DNA from: Xanthobacter sp. NM-25
GTDB lineage: Bacteria > Pseudomonadota > Alphaproteobacteria > Rhizobiales > Xanthobacteraceae
Assembly: GCF_022138605.1 (NCBI RefSeq)
Contig: NZ_JACBFS010000003.1
Coordinates: 434,001-498,000 of the forward strand
Length of the DNA stretch: 64,000 nucleotides
Direction of reading: 5' to 3'
Below the pieces are notes generated by a model. That model had not been told where the DNA came from, made no database searches, and was given only the letters and a program-made list of their open reading frames with translations. Below, piece after piece: positions 17,011 to 24,536 of this stretch. Each line of letters begins with the position of its first letter. The first letter of the stretch is position 1. The position numbers were made by a program, and so were the translations under genes.

Positions 17011-17853
17011 TTATTCGCGTCTAAAAAGGAAGTTTCCGATAAATCCGATTATCAGGCTACCAATGGCAACTGCAATCCCGTAAAGAAGCGCGTCATTTTG
17101 AGAGAAAATGGCGATATTTTGCTCAAATCCACTCTTTATAATCTCGAAATGCTCAGTCGATTGCGCGGTAACTTGTCCGTTGCGCAAGAGTTTGACAGAA
17201 ACGTCGTAGCGGCCGATGGGCGCGCGGCCGGGAATGTCGAATTCGGTGCGAAACACCCGGGGCGCGAGGAAGGTCACGCCGCGCGGATTCTCCTCGTAAA
17301 GATCCTCCGAGCCCTGGATGCGCAGAAAGGCCTGGCGGAAGGAGTCGGTGGGCACCACGTCGGCGAAATCGGGGCCGACGCGCTGTAGCAGCACATTGCG
17401 CGACAGGCCGATCTGCTCGGTCCGCAGCACCTCCGGGCTCGCCATGTCCTCCACCGGGCGGTTCGACTGCACTGAGAGGAAGGCGGGCACGTCGAGGAAG
17501 GTGCGGCTGTCGCTGTTCACCCACAGGCCCGCCACGCGGGACTTGCGCCAGGCCACGTAGCTGGCCTGTGGACCGCGCACCGTCACCACGATGTCGGGCG
17601 GGGCCGCGTCTGGGGCCGTGTCGGCGCCTGCCACCTCAGCCACGCCGAACACCACCAGGCTGGCCCCGCTGAAGGTGGAGGTGATGCGCACCACCGGCTC
17701 GGAAATGGACACCACCAGCCGATCGCGCTCGGGCTCCGCTCCGCCGGCCGGCAGGGCAAGTGCGAGGCTGGCGGCGGCGAGGGCGGCCGTCCACAGCCCG
17801 CGCATCCGGCCGGAGCGGCGCCCAGCGGCCGCGGCGCGGACGGGCGGGGTCAT
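17011..17853 (-). CDS. TIGR02186 family exported/membrane protein
   Basis: Conserved alphaproteobacterial family of unknown function, usually encoded directly after a TauE/SafE permease. Seen: signal peptide (LWTAALAAASLALALPAGGAEP), a long periplasmic domain beginning RLVVSISEPVVRITSTFSGASLVVFG, then a C-terminal transmembrane helix (LLYGIAVAIGSLIIGFIGNFLF) and a short basic tail RRE. So the bulk faces the periplasm and is anchored at the C-terminus. Its ATG overlaps the permease stop by 4 nt (ATGA), so the two are coupled. The last about 50 codons are much richer in A/T than the rest. Likely a partner of the permease; the transported compound is unknown. Confidence 0.88.
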   Translation of the reverse strand: MTPPVRAAAAGRRSGRMRGLWTAALAAASLALALPAGGAEPERDRLVVSISEPVVRITSTFSGASLVVFGVAEVAGADTAPDAAPPDIVVTVRGPQASYVAWRKSRVAGLWVNSDSRTFLDVPAFLSVQSNRPVEDMASPEVLRTEQIGLSRNVLLQRVGPDFADVVPTDSFRQAFLRIQGSEDLYEENPRGVTFLAPRVFRTEFDIPGRAPIGRYDVSVKLLRNGQVTAQSTEHFEIIKSGFEQNIAIFSQNDALLYGIAVAIGSLIIGFIGNFLFRRE

Positions 17854-18776
17854 CGCCGCACCTCGATGGTGGTGAGCACATAGAGGTCGGAGGGGTGGCG
17901 CACCAGATCCACCGCCACCCGCAGCCCGACCGCCAGCACCAGCAGCCCCAGCAGGAAGCGCAGATTCTCCGGCCGCATGGTCTGGCCGGTGCGGGCGCCG
18001 AACTGGGCCCCCATGGTGCCGCCGATCATCAGTACGAAGGCGAGCACCGCATCCACGGTGCCATTGGCCTCGGCGTGGAGCACGGTGGCGGCCGCCATGG
18101 TGACGAGGGTCAAAACCAGCGAGGTGCCGACCGACGTGGTGGTGGGCACCCGCAGCAGATAGATGAGCGCGGGCACCAGGATGAAGCCGCCGCCGACGCC
18201 CAGCACCGCGCCCAGCAAACCGATCATGAAGCCGATGCCGACCACCGGAATGGCCGAGACATAGATGCGGGAGCGGCGGAAGCGCATCTTCAGCGGCAGC
18301 CGCATGAACCAGGCGTGGGTGCCCGGCCGCCGCACCACCGGCGCGGCGCCGCGGCGGGTCCGGCGGATGGCGCGCACGCTTTCCACCAGCATCATGGTGC
18401 CGATGGTGCCCAGGAGCACCGTGTAGGCGAGGCGGATGGCCAGATCCACCTGGCCAATGATGCGCAGCCAGAGGAACAGCAGCACGCCGGCCAGGGTGCC
18501 CACCAGGCCGCCGATCAGCAGCACCCCCGCCAATGGCAGGTCCACCATGCCCTTGCGCAGATAGGAGAGGGCGCCGGAAAAGGACGAGGCAGCCATGTAG
18601 GGCGAGACGCTGGCCACCGCCACCGTCGGCGGCACGCCGGTGAAGATCAGCAGCGGGGTCATCAGGAAGCCGCCGCCCACGCCGAACATGCCGGAGATGA
18701 AGCCCACCGCGAGCCCCATGGCGAACACGGAAAAGATGGCCACCGGCAATTCGGCGATGGGCAGGTAGATGGTCAC
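17850..18776 (-). CDS. TauE/SafE family permease (putative sulfite/organosulfonate exporter)
   Basis: Inner-membrane permease with two repeats of about four helices. Seen: the family glycine motifs VGFISGMFGVGGGFLMTPLLIF near the N-terminus and MIGLLGAVLGVGGGFILVPALIYLL in the second half, a basic cytoplasmic loop in the middle (AIRRTRRGAAPVVRRPG), and TMGAQFGART near the end. Length 308 aa with a GTG start at 18776; a longer frame to 18872 adds only low-complexity residues. Many characterised relatives move sulfite, sulfoacetate or other sulfur anions, but substrate cannot be read from sequence. It is the first gene of a two-gene unit with the TIGR02186 protein. Confidence 0.9.
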   Translation of the reverse strand: MTIYLPIAELPVAIFSVFAMGLAVGFISGMFGVGGGFLMTPLLIFTGVPPTVAVASVSPYMAASSFSGALSYLRKGMVDLPLAGVLLIGGLVGTLAGVLLFLWLRIIGQVDLAIRLAYTVLLGTIGTMMLVESVRAIRRTRRGAAPVVRRPGTHAWFMRLPLKMRFRRSRIYVSAIPVVGIGFMIGLLGAVLGVGGGFILVPALIYLLRVPTTTSVGTSLVLTLVTMAAATVLHAEANGTVDAVLAFVLMIGGTMGAQFGARTGQTMRPENLRFLLGLLVLAVGLRVAVDLVRHPSDLYVLTTIEVRR

Positions 18777-18917
18777 GGGGCTGCCTGTCTTGGCTGGGGA
18801 TCGGCGCGTGGATCCTGACCTGTGGCGGGCTTTAAGCCATCGCTGCGGCGATGAGAAGGACGACGGGCCCATCGCGGCGAGAAAATCGCAAACATCACCG
18901 CCACGCGCGCCGCGGCC

Positions 18918-19508
18918 TCACGATCGCCGGGCCTGCGCCGCGAGCGCCGTCACCACTCCGGCGCAGGCCCGGGTCAGCCCCGCCGGTGGCCGCGGGCTGC
19001 CGCGGGGCAGACCCGGCACATGCACGAACACCACCGGCACGGCGGGCAGGCTTTCGAGAGCGATGAAATAGCTGGCGTTGCACAGGTAGCGCCCGGCATC
19101 GCGCGACAGGCGGGCGGGGGTGAAGGCGGCGCGGGCGGCGGCCAGCAGGGGCCGGGGCCGGGCGGTGGTGCGGCGCACAGCTGGCCCGCCGGCCACCAGT
19201 TGGTGGTGATCGGGGTGGGCACGGATGGCGTCGGGACGATCGGTGGCGCGGTTCACGGCTCGCGTTTCCACGCACAGCGCGCGGCGGCGGGCGGCGACGC
19301 CCAGCAGCAGCACGCCGTCGGGGGCGTGGCGAGCGAGCAGCGCCGGCAGGCGACGCAGCACCGCCCAGCGGGTGGGCAGGATCTCCACCGTCACCGCAAT
19401 GTCGCCCGGCCAGCGCCGTCGCCCCAGGGCCCGGGCGATGGCCTCGGCGGGATTGGCCGCGACCCCCGGAAACGGGCCGAAGGCGCAGATGAGCAGGCGG
19501 CGGGTCAT
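18918..19508 (-). CDS. Peptidase C15-like (pyroglutamyl-peptidase I family) protein
   Basis: C15 cysteine peptidases remove N-terminal pyroglutamate from peptides in the cytoplasm. Seen: N-terminal LLICAFGPFPGVAANPAEA, a VETRAVN stretch carrying the expected Glu, GRYLCNASYF with the nucleophile Cys, and VVFVHVPGLP with the catalytic His, in the right order and spacing. At 196 aa it is a little shorter than typical bacterial members (about 210-215). It lies 30 bp downstream of meaB on the same strand and may be cotranscribed. Many alphaproteobacterial relatives are annotated only as hypothetical, so activity is plausible, not certain. Confidence 0.8.
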   Translation of the reverse strand: MTRRLLICAFGPFPGVAANPAEAIARALGRRRWPGDIAVTVEILPTRWAVLRRLPALLARHAPDGVLLLGVAARRRALCVETRAVNRATDRPDAIRAHPDHHQLVAGGPAVRRTTARPRPLLAAARAAFTPARLSRDAGRYLCNASYFIALESLPAVPVVFVHVPGLPRGSPRPPAGLTRACAGVVTALAAQARRS

Positions 19509-19538
19509 GGCGGCGCCTCCGGCAAGCGACCGGCGGAG

Positions 19539-20531
19539 TTACAGGCCGATGAGGTGGGCGATCTCGGCGGCGGCGAGGGCGGGGCCTAGGGTGCCGGCCG
19601 CCACCTCCTGCTCCAGCGCCGGCAGGCGGGCCTTGACCGCCGGGTCGGTGGTCACTTTTTCCGCGAGCCGCTCGTTGAGCAGGGTCCACATCCAGCGCAC
19701 CTGCTGGCCCTGGCGGGTGGCGGCGAAGGTGCCTGCGGCCTCGCATTTCTGCCGGTGCAGCTCCACCTGGCCCCACACCTCGGCAATGCCGTCGCCGGTC
19801 AGGGCCGAATAGGTGAGCACGGGGGGCGACCAATGGGCCTGCCGGGCCCCCAGAAGGTGCAAGGCGGCGCGATATTCGCTGGCGGCGGCGCGGGCGCGGG
19901 GGATGTTGTCGCCATCAGCCTTGTTCACGGCGACGATGTCGGCGAGCTCCAGCACGCCTTTCTTGATGCCCTGTAGTTCGTCGCCGGCGCCGGGCAGCAT
20001 CAGCACCAGGAAGGTGTCGGTGAGGTCGGCCACCGCGGTTTCCGACTGGCCGACGCCCACGGTTTCCACCAGCACCACGTCGAAGCCGGCGGCCTCGCAC
20101 AAGAGCATGGTCTCGCGGGTCTTGGCGGCGATGCCGCCCAAGGTGCCGCTGGAGGGCGAGGGACGGATGAAGGCGCGCGGATCCACTGACAGGCGCGCCA
20201 TGCGCGTCTTGTCGCCGAGAATGGATCCACCGGTGCGGCTGGACGAGGGGTCCACCGCCAGCACCGCCACCTTGTGGCCAAGGCTGGTGAGATAGGTGCC
20301 CAACGCATCGATGGTGGTGGATTTGCCCACCCCGGGCACGCCGGTGATGCCCACGCGGAAGGCACCGCCGGTGCGCGGCAGCAGGCCCTGCAGCAGGGCC
20401 TGGGCGCGGGCGCGATGGTCGGCGCGGCGGGATTCCACCAGGGTGATGGCCCGCGCCAGCGCGGCCCGCTCGCCCTTCACAACGCCTTCGGCGAGCTTGG
20501 CATCATCCTCGGTCCGCGCTGCTGTCATCAC
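19539..20531 (-). CDS. meaB: Methylmalonyl-CoA mutase-associated GTPase MeaB (ArgK)
   Basis: G3E-type GTPase that gates cofactor loading and protects B12-dependent methylmalonyl-CoA mutase. Seen: Walker A ITGVPGVGKSTTIDAL near residue 60, AVDPSSSRTGGSILGDKTRM, SPSSGTLGGIAAKTRET, the DVVLVETVGVGQSE Walker-B region, and base-specifying VNKADGDN. Length 330 aa is typical. Two adjacent Met codons (20531, 20528) are possible starts. The mutase genes are not in this window, so here it is uncoupled from its partner. A C15 peptidase gene follows after 30 bp. Confidence 0.95.
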   Translation of the reverse strand: MMTAARTEDDAKLAEGVVKGERAALARAITLVESRRADHRARAQALLQGLLPRTGGAFRVGITGVPGVGKSTTIDALGTYLTSLGHKVAVLAVDPSSSRTGGSILGDKTRMARLSVDPRAFIRPSPSSGTLGGIAAKTRETMLLCEAAGFDVVLVETVGVGQSETAVADLTDTFLVLMLPGAGDELQGIKKGVLELADIVAVNKADGDNIPRARAAASEYRAALHLLGARQAHWSPPVLTYSALTGDGIAEVWGQVELHRQKCEAAGTFAATRQGQQVRWMWTLLNERLAEKVTTDPAVKARLPALEQEVAAGTLGPALAAAEIAHLIGL

Positions 20532-20666
20532 GCCTCGTCCTCAGCTTATCCGCGCAGTTCATGCCGCCGCGCGCAGACCTTGTCCGTACCGGGGATTCCC
20601 GAAAAGGGGAACCCGTCGGGTGGGAGGGCGTTGAGAAGGTGTCATCAACGCGAACGGAGGTGAGCC

Positions 20667-20873
20667 ATGAATTGGGATCGCATCGAAGGCAACTGGAAGC
20701 AGTTCACCGGCAATGTGAAGGCCCAGTGGGGCAAGCTGACCGACGATGATCTGACCGAGATCGCCGGCCATCGGGAAGCGCTGGAGGGCAAGCTGCAGCA
20801 GCGCTACGGCTATGCCAAGGACGAGGTGAAACGGCAGGTGGACACCTTCACCGCCAACATGCGCCCGCACTGA
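20667..20873 (+). CDS. CsbD family stress-response protein
   Basis: Small (68 aa) highly charged helical protein of the CsbD family, commonly induced by general stress. Function unknown. Seen: the family opening MNWDRIEGNWKQFTGNVK, followed by WGKLTDDDLTEIAG and YGYAKDEVKRQVDTF. A strong ribosome site, CGGAGGTGAG, is just before ATG 20667. A 15-bp perfect hairpin begins three bases after the stop, so the message is probably short and monocistronic. Confidence 0.95.
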   Translation: MNWDRIEGNWKQFTGNVKAQWGKLTDDDLTEIAGHREALEGKLQQRYGYAKDEVKRQVDTFTANMRPH

Positions 20874-20876
20874 TGC

Positions 20877-20907
20877 AAAGATCCATGAGCGCGGCTCATG
20901 GATCTTT
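20877..20907. terminator. Perfect hairpin after csbD
   Basis: AAAGATCCATGAGC (20877-20890), loop GCG, then the exact complement through 20907; one more C-G pair closes the base (20876/20908). The run of A before and T inside the 3' arm resembles a terminator stem, though no long T-tract follows. Confidence 0.65.
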
Positions 20908-21073
20908 GGCCAAGCCCGTCCGGGGCTTGAGAGAGCCCGTTTGAGACCGGTCGAAGACCGGGGCCGGCGGCATGACACGCTTTCCATTGCACCGGTTGTC
21001 AGGCGCGTGACCCTCAGGGCCTGACATCGTGTGCCTCCAACCCCCGCGCCGCTGGTCGGCGTGGGGGCTTTTT
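20908..21073 (+). ncRNA. Candidate structured small RNA ending in an intrinsic terminator
   Basis: The spacer between csbD and folK has several stable hairpins in a row: AAGCCC/GGGCTT near 20912-20929, CCGGTC-GAA-GACCGG near 20946-20960, GTCAGG/CCTGAC near 20998-21025, and a terminator with TTTTT at 21041-21073. This is more structure and length than csbD needs. A plus-strand small RNA of about 120-165 nt is a reasonable inference. Its promoter is not identified and the sequence is not one I recognise. Confidence 0.35.
21041..21073 (+). terminator. Rho-independent terminator
   Basis: CCCCCGCGCCG (21041-21051), loop CTGGT, CGGCGTGGGGG (21057-21067), then CTTTTT. The stem has 11 pairs, one of them G-U. 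It would end csbD read-through or the candidate small RNA upstream. Confidence 0.85.
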
Positions 21074-21161
21074 ATGCCACGGTGCGTTATGCGACGGTGC
21101 GTTATGCGACGGTGCGTTATGCGACGGTGCGTTATGCCACGGTGTGTTATGCCACGGCGCG
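21072..21161 (-). repeat. 15-bp tandem array, 6 units, each carrying an in-frame TAA
   Basis: Six 15-bp units read on the minus strand as CGC-GCC-GTG-GCA-TAA and near variants (R/H, A/T, V, A, stop). The first unit supplies the last four codons and the stop of folK. The other five repeat the stop in the same frame downstream. Three central units are identical. Confidence 0.96.
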
Positions 21162-21671
21162 GATGCCGCTGCGGTCGAGCCCGGCGAGGGCGGCCGCCGC
21201 GCTCTGCCCGCCGATGGTGATGGCCGGGGCGATCTCCACCAGCGGCACGAGCGCGAAGGCGCGCTCCAGCAGACGGGGGTGGGGGATTTCCAGATCCGGC
21301 TCGGCCACCTGCGCCGCGCCGAACAGCAGAATGTCGATGTCGATGCGGCGCGGGCCGAAGCGCACCTCGCGGCTGCGGTCGCGGCCCAGCATGCGCTCCA
21401 CCAGCAGGCTGAGAAACAGCAGGCTGCGCGCGGGAACCGGGCTTTCCACCTCCACCACCTGGTTAAGATAGGGCCCCTGCGGAATGGGCCCCCAGGGCGG
21501 GGTTTCATAAAGCGAGGAGCGGGCGCGGATGGTGAGGCCGGCCCGCGCCAGCACGCCCAGAGCCAGCGCGAGCGTCGCCGTACGGTCGCCTACGTTGGAC
21601 CCGAGGCACAGGTAAGCGGTCGTCCTGTCAGCGCTTGTCACGTCAGCGCTTGTCACGTCAGCGCTTGTCAT
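21147..21671 (-). CDS. folK: 2-amino-4-hydroxy-6-hydroxymethyldihydropteridine diphosphokinase
   Basis: Pyrophosphorylates 6-hydroxymethyl-dihydropterin using ATP, just before the FolP step in folate synthesis. Seen: TAYLCLGSNVGDRTATL, SSLYETPPWGPIPQGPYLNQVVEVE, and the HPPK signature REVRFGPRRIDIDILLFG with the magnesium-binding Asp pair, then IPHPRLLERAFALVPL. Length 174 aa. The ATG overlaps the folP stop by 4 nt, so folP and folK form a coupled unit. Odd: the N-terminus is three copies of a TSAD unit, each led by ATG or GTG, and the stop codon lies in a six-fold repeat. Conserved sequence begins only after the TSAD copies, so translation may start at any of the three codons. Confidence 0.95.
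   Translation of the reverse strand: MTSADVTSADVTSADRTTAYLCLGSNVGDRTATLALALGVLARAGLTIRARSSLYETPPWGPIPQGPYLNQVVEVESPVPARSLLFLSLLVERMLGRDRSREVRFGPRRIDIDILLFGAAQVAEPDLEIPHPRLLERAFALVPLVEIAPAITIGGQSAAAALAGLDRSGIRAVA
21627..21671 (-). repeat. 15-bp tandem array, 3 units, at the folK start
   Basis: Three copies of (A/G)TGACAAGCGCTGAC on the minus strand. The first carries the folK ATG and the folP TGA; the second and third begin with in-frame GTG. Confidence 0.96.
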
Positions 21672-22504
21672 GGCACGTCCCGGATGGCCTCGGCCACCCG
21701 TGCCGCCTGCACATGCTCGGCCACGTCGTGCACGCGGATGATCTCCACCCCGGCCATGATGCCGATGACGTTGGAGGCGATGGTGCCCGGCAGGCGCTGC
21801 GCCGGCGTGGTGTCGATCACCTTGCCGATCAGCGATTTGCGGGAGGTGCCCAGCAGCAGCGGCAGGCCCAGCACCCGCAATTCGCCGAGCCGGCGCACGG
21901 CGGCGAGGTTCTGCGGGAAGGTCTTGCCGAAGCCCACGCCGGGGTCGAGCACCAGCCGGTCGCGGCTCACCCCCGCCGCATCGGCCTTGTCCAGGGCGCG
22001 GGCGAAGAAGTCCAGCATGTCGGCGATGATGTCGATGCCCTCATCCACCTGCGCGCGATTGTGCATGATGACGGCGGCGGCGCCGTAATCCGCCACCACC
22101 CGCGCCATGTCGGGATCGAAGGCGAAGCCCCAGATGTCGTTGACGATGTGGGCGCCGGCCGCGAGGGCCTTGGCGGCCACATTGGCCTTGTAGGTATCCA
22201 CCGAAACCGGTGCGGCATTTTCCGGCGCCAGCGCCTCCAGCACCGGGGCGATGCGGGCCCATTCCTCGTCCGCCGAAACCGGCGTGTGGCCGGGTCGGGT
22301 GGATTCGCCGCCAATGTCGAGGATGTCCGCGCCCTCTTCCACCATGCGGCGGGCGTTGACCAGCGCGTCGTCCACCTGGGCGCTGCGGCCGCCGTCGGAA
22401 AACGAATCGGGCGTGACGTTGAGGATGCCCATGATGAGGGTGCGCGGGCCCAATGGAATGGCGCGGTCACGGGCGAGAAGGGTGCGGGGAAGAGCGTGTG
22501 TCAT
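21668..22504 (-). CDS. folP: Dihydropteroate synthase
   Basis: Joins dihydropterin pyrophosphate and p-aminobenzoate to dihydropteroate; the target of sulfonamides. Seen: the TIM-barrel signatures IMGILNVTPDSFSDGGR and ILDIGGESTRPGHTPV near residues 25 and 75, VSVDTYKANVA, ADYGAAAVIMHNR, LDPGVGFGKTFPQNLA and LLLGTSRKSLIG. Length 278 aa from ATG 22504 (MTHALPRTLL); the frame extends upstream but only through the 11-bp repeat array. First gene of folP-folK. folE and thyA lie elsewhere in the window, separated from it. Confidence 0.96.
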   Translation of the reverse strand: MTHALPRTLLARDRAIPLGPRTLIMGILNVTPDSFSDGGRSAQVDDALVNARRMVEEGADILDIGGESTRPGHTPVSADEEWARIAPVLEALAPENAAPVSVDTYKANVAAKALAAGAHIVNDIWGFAFDPDMARVVADYGAAAVIMHNRAQVDEGIDIIADMLDFFARALDKADAAGVSRDRLVLDPGVGFGKTFPQNLAAVRRLGELRVLGLPLLLGTSRKSLIGKVIDTTPAQRLPGTIASNVIGIMAGVEIIRVHDVAEHVQAARVAEAIRDVP

Positions 22505-22560
22505 AGCCGGATCGCTGCAAAGGTCGCGCCCACTGAAACCCCTGGAGGGGGCCGGCGCAA

Positions 22561-22626
22561 GTAAGTCTGGCGTAAGTCTGGCGCAAGTCCGGCGCAAGTC
22601 CGGCGCACGTGCGCTGCAAGTCCAGT
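22561..22626. repeat. 11-bp tandem array upstream of folP
   Basis: Two GTAAGTCTGGC units, two GCAAGTCCGGC units and two more divergent 11-mers run without gaps. The array fills half of the 140-bp spacer between the DUF4239 gene end and the folP start, on the folP promoter side. Confidence 0.9.
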
Positions 22627-22644
22627 TGCCCGGCGGGGTCGCGG

Positions 22645-23466
22645 TCAGCCGGCAGGGGCGGGTGCGGTCGTGCCGGGGCAGGGGTGGCTTTCCATGGTGT
22701 GCATGACGTCCACCAGCGGCGTGGCGGCGATCTGCATGGGGCCGGAGAAGGGCTCACCCATCTCCACCACCAGGAACAGGGCGGCGGCGATGGAGATGGA
22801 GGAGAGCACCAGTGCCGTGATTCCGGGCACGTTGCGCGGGGCGAACCAGCCGAAGCTGAAAAAGATGAGGGCGAGCCAGCAGATCACCACCACCACGAAC
22901 AGGCGGGGAATGCTGCTTTGCGCATCGCGGCTGAGTTTCCAGCGCTGGTTCAGAAGGCTCTTGATGCCGTCGATGGCGGCGCTGCGGCTCGCCCTCTGAT
23001 CGTCGGTGGCAGGTACCAGCACGCGCACCGCCTCGTCGAGACGCAGCAATTGCGCGGTTGCCTCGCTTTGTCCGCCAATCCCGCTGGCCGCACCGGCCGG
23101 GGGTGCGGGAGCTTTGCCGCGACCCCAGGTTTCGCTGCGCAGCAGGCGCACATAGCGCCCGAGCTCCTGCCGGGCGGGGCAGGCGGCGGCGCCGAAGTGC
23201 CGCAGTTCCAGGTCGGTTGCGAGCACGCTCACCGCATATTGCTGCACGTCCTCCTCGGTCGCCGCATAGCTGTTGCGCATGGAGGTGGTCATGAAGCCGA
23301 GGATGAGCGAGGTCATGGCCGCGGTGAGCCCCACGGTCACCTTGAGGGTGTCGCGGGTGTTGTCCGAGAGGAAGTCCTCCGGTGCCGAACGGGCCAGCGC
23401 CATGGCCAGGAACGCGCCGGTGAACATCGCCACGAACGCCAGCGGCGCCACTGCCCAGGAGATCAT
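22645..23466 (-). CDS. DUF4239-type membrane protein
   Basis: Inner-membrane protein of unknown function (bestrophin-like DUF4239 family). Seen: TM1 MISWAVAPLAFVAMFTGAFLA, TM2 VTVGLTAAMTSLILGFMTT, a large soluble middle (about residues 80-190), then two helices near the C-terminus, LFVVVVICWLALIFFSFGWF and ITALVLSSISIAAALFLVVE, followed by the family-like MGEPFSGPMQIA. The start ATG 23466 is chosen because the membrane helix begins there; a start at 23493 adds nine charged residues. Transcribed toward the folP promoter region, with the 11-bp array just past its stop. Confidence 0.8.
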   Translation of the reverse strand: MISWAVAPLAFVAMFTGAFLAMALARSAPEDFLSDNTRDTLKVTVGLTAAMTSLILGFMTTSMRNSYAATEEDVQQYAVSVLATDLELRHFGAAACPARQELGRYVRLLRSETWGRGKAPAPPAGAASGIGGQSEATAQLLRLDEAVRVLVPATDDQRASRSAAIDGIKSLLNQRWKLSRDAQSSIPRLFVVVVICWLALIFFSFGWFAPRNVPGITALVLSSISIAAALFLVVEMGEPFSGPMQIAATPLVDVMHTMESHPCPGTTAPAPAG

Positions 23467-23638
23467 GCGAAAATCCTTACCCTCGCCCCGCACCGCCGAC
23501 GGGCGCCCTCGCTGGTGTCATGGTGCGCGACCGGTCGCTCGCCCGCAACCGCTTGCGGTGCCCGCTGTGCGCCGGCGGGCTTGAGGGGCGGGAAGGCTCG
23601 GCTTACATCTTGGTCATTCTTTCAGAAAGGACGGCCCC

Positions 23639-24523
23639 ATGCCCGTCGTTCATTTGACCGATCGTGCGCTCATTCGTGCCAGCGGCCCCGAGGCCGCCAA
23701 GTTTCTCCACGGCGTCATCACCTGCAACGTCGCCACCATGGCCGCGGGCGAGGCCCGCTACGGGGCGCTGCTGTTCCCCCAGGGCAAGATCATCTCCGAT
23801 TTCCTGCTCTATCGCGATGGCGAGGAGAGCTTCCTGTTCGACGCGCCGGCCGAGCGGGTCGAAGACCTGTTGAAGCGCCTCACCTTCCATCGCCTGCGGG
23901 CCAAGGTGGCGTTCGAGACCGCGGACGACAGCGCCGTGGTCGCCGTGTTCGGTGACGCGGTGGCGCCCGAGGGCGTGGCTTTCACCGATCCGCGCCTCGC
24001 CGCCCTCGGCCAGCGTGTGGTGGTGCCGCGCGCCGTGGCGGAGGCGCTGCCCGCCGATGCGGCGGCCTATGAGGCCCACCGCATCGCCTTCGGCATTCCC
24101 AAGGGCGGACCCGATTTCGCTTATGGCGAGACCTTCCCCCATGAGGCCGACATGGACCAGCTGGGCGGGGTGGATTTCAAGAAGGGCTGCTATGTAGGCC
24201 AGGAAGTGGTGAGCCGCATGGAGCACCGCACCACCGCCCGCAACCGCCTGGTGGAAGCCGAGTTTCCCGGCGTGGCGGAAGTCGGCACCGAGATCATGGC
24301 CGGCGACAAGGCCATCGGCCGGGTAATGTCGGCGGACGGCGGCCATGCCATCGTCACCGCCCGGCTCGACCGGGTCACCGATGCCCGCGCCGAGGGCGTG
24401 CCCCTCACCGCCGGCGGGGTCGAGGTGGAGCTGAAACCGCCGGCCTGGGCGGACTTCTCGCTCGAATGGGAGCGCAAGGTCAGCGCCCTCGACCAGAAAT
24501 TCAAGGCATCCAAGGCGCCCTGA
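23639..24523 (+). CDS. ygfZ: YgfZ/GcvT-like folate-binding protein (CAF17 family)
   Basis: Folate-dependent factor helping assembly or repair of certain 4Fe-4S proteins. Seen: RALIRASGPEAAKFLHGVITCNV at the N-terminus, YGALLFPQGKIISDFLLYR, IPKGGPDFAYGETFPHEADMDQLGGVDFKKGCYVGQE containing the diagnostic K-G-C-Y-x-G-Q-E motif with its Cys near residue 184, and SRMEHRTTARNRL. Length 294 aa is usual. Followed after 13 bp by tag on the same strand with a GGAGG ribosome site in the gap, so the two form an operon. Confidence 0.93.
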   Translation: MPVVHLTDRALIRASGPEAAKFLHGVITCNVATMAAGEARYGALLFPQGKIISDFLLYRDGEESFLFDAPAERVEDLLKRLTFHRLRAKVAFETADDSAVVAVFGDAVAPEGVAFTDPRLAALGQRVVVPRAVAEALPADAAAYEAHRIAFGIPKGGPDFAYGETFPHEADMDQLGGVDFKKGCYVGQEVVSRMEHRTTARNRLVEAEFPGVAEVGTEIMAGDKAIGRVMSADGGHAIVTARLDRVTDARAEGVPLTAGGVEVELKPPAWADFSLEWERKVSALDQKFKASKAP

Positions 24524-24536
24524 CAGGAGGATCTTT

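Noticed and set aside
21072..21161. Repeated TAA codons read as programmed stop read-through of folK
   Set aside because: Read-through would add only four residues before the next stop, and no stimulatory signal is seen; repeat expansion explains it better.
22561..22626. Short repeats considered as a CRISPR fragment
   Set aside because: The 11-mers are contiguous without unique spacers, and no cas gene is present.
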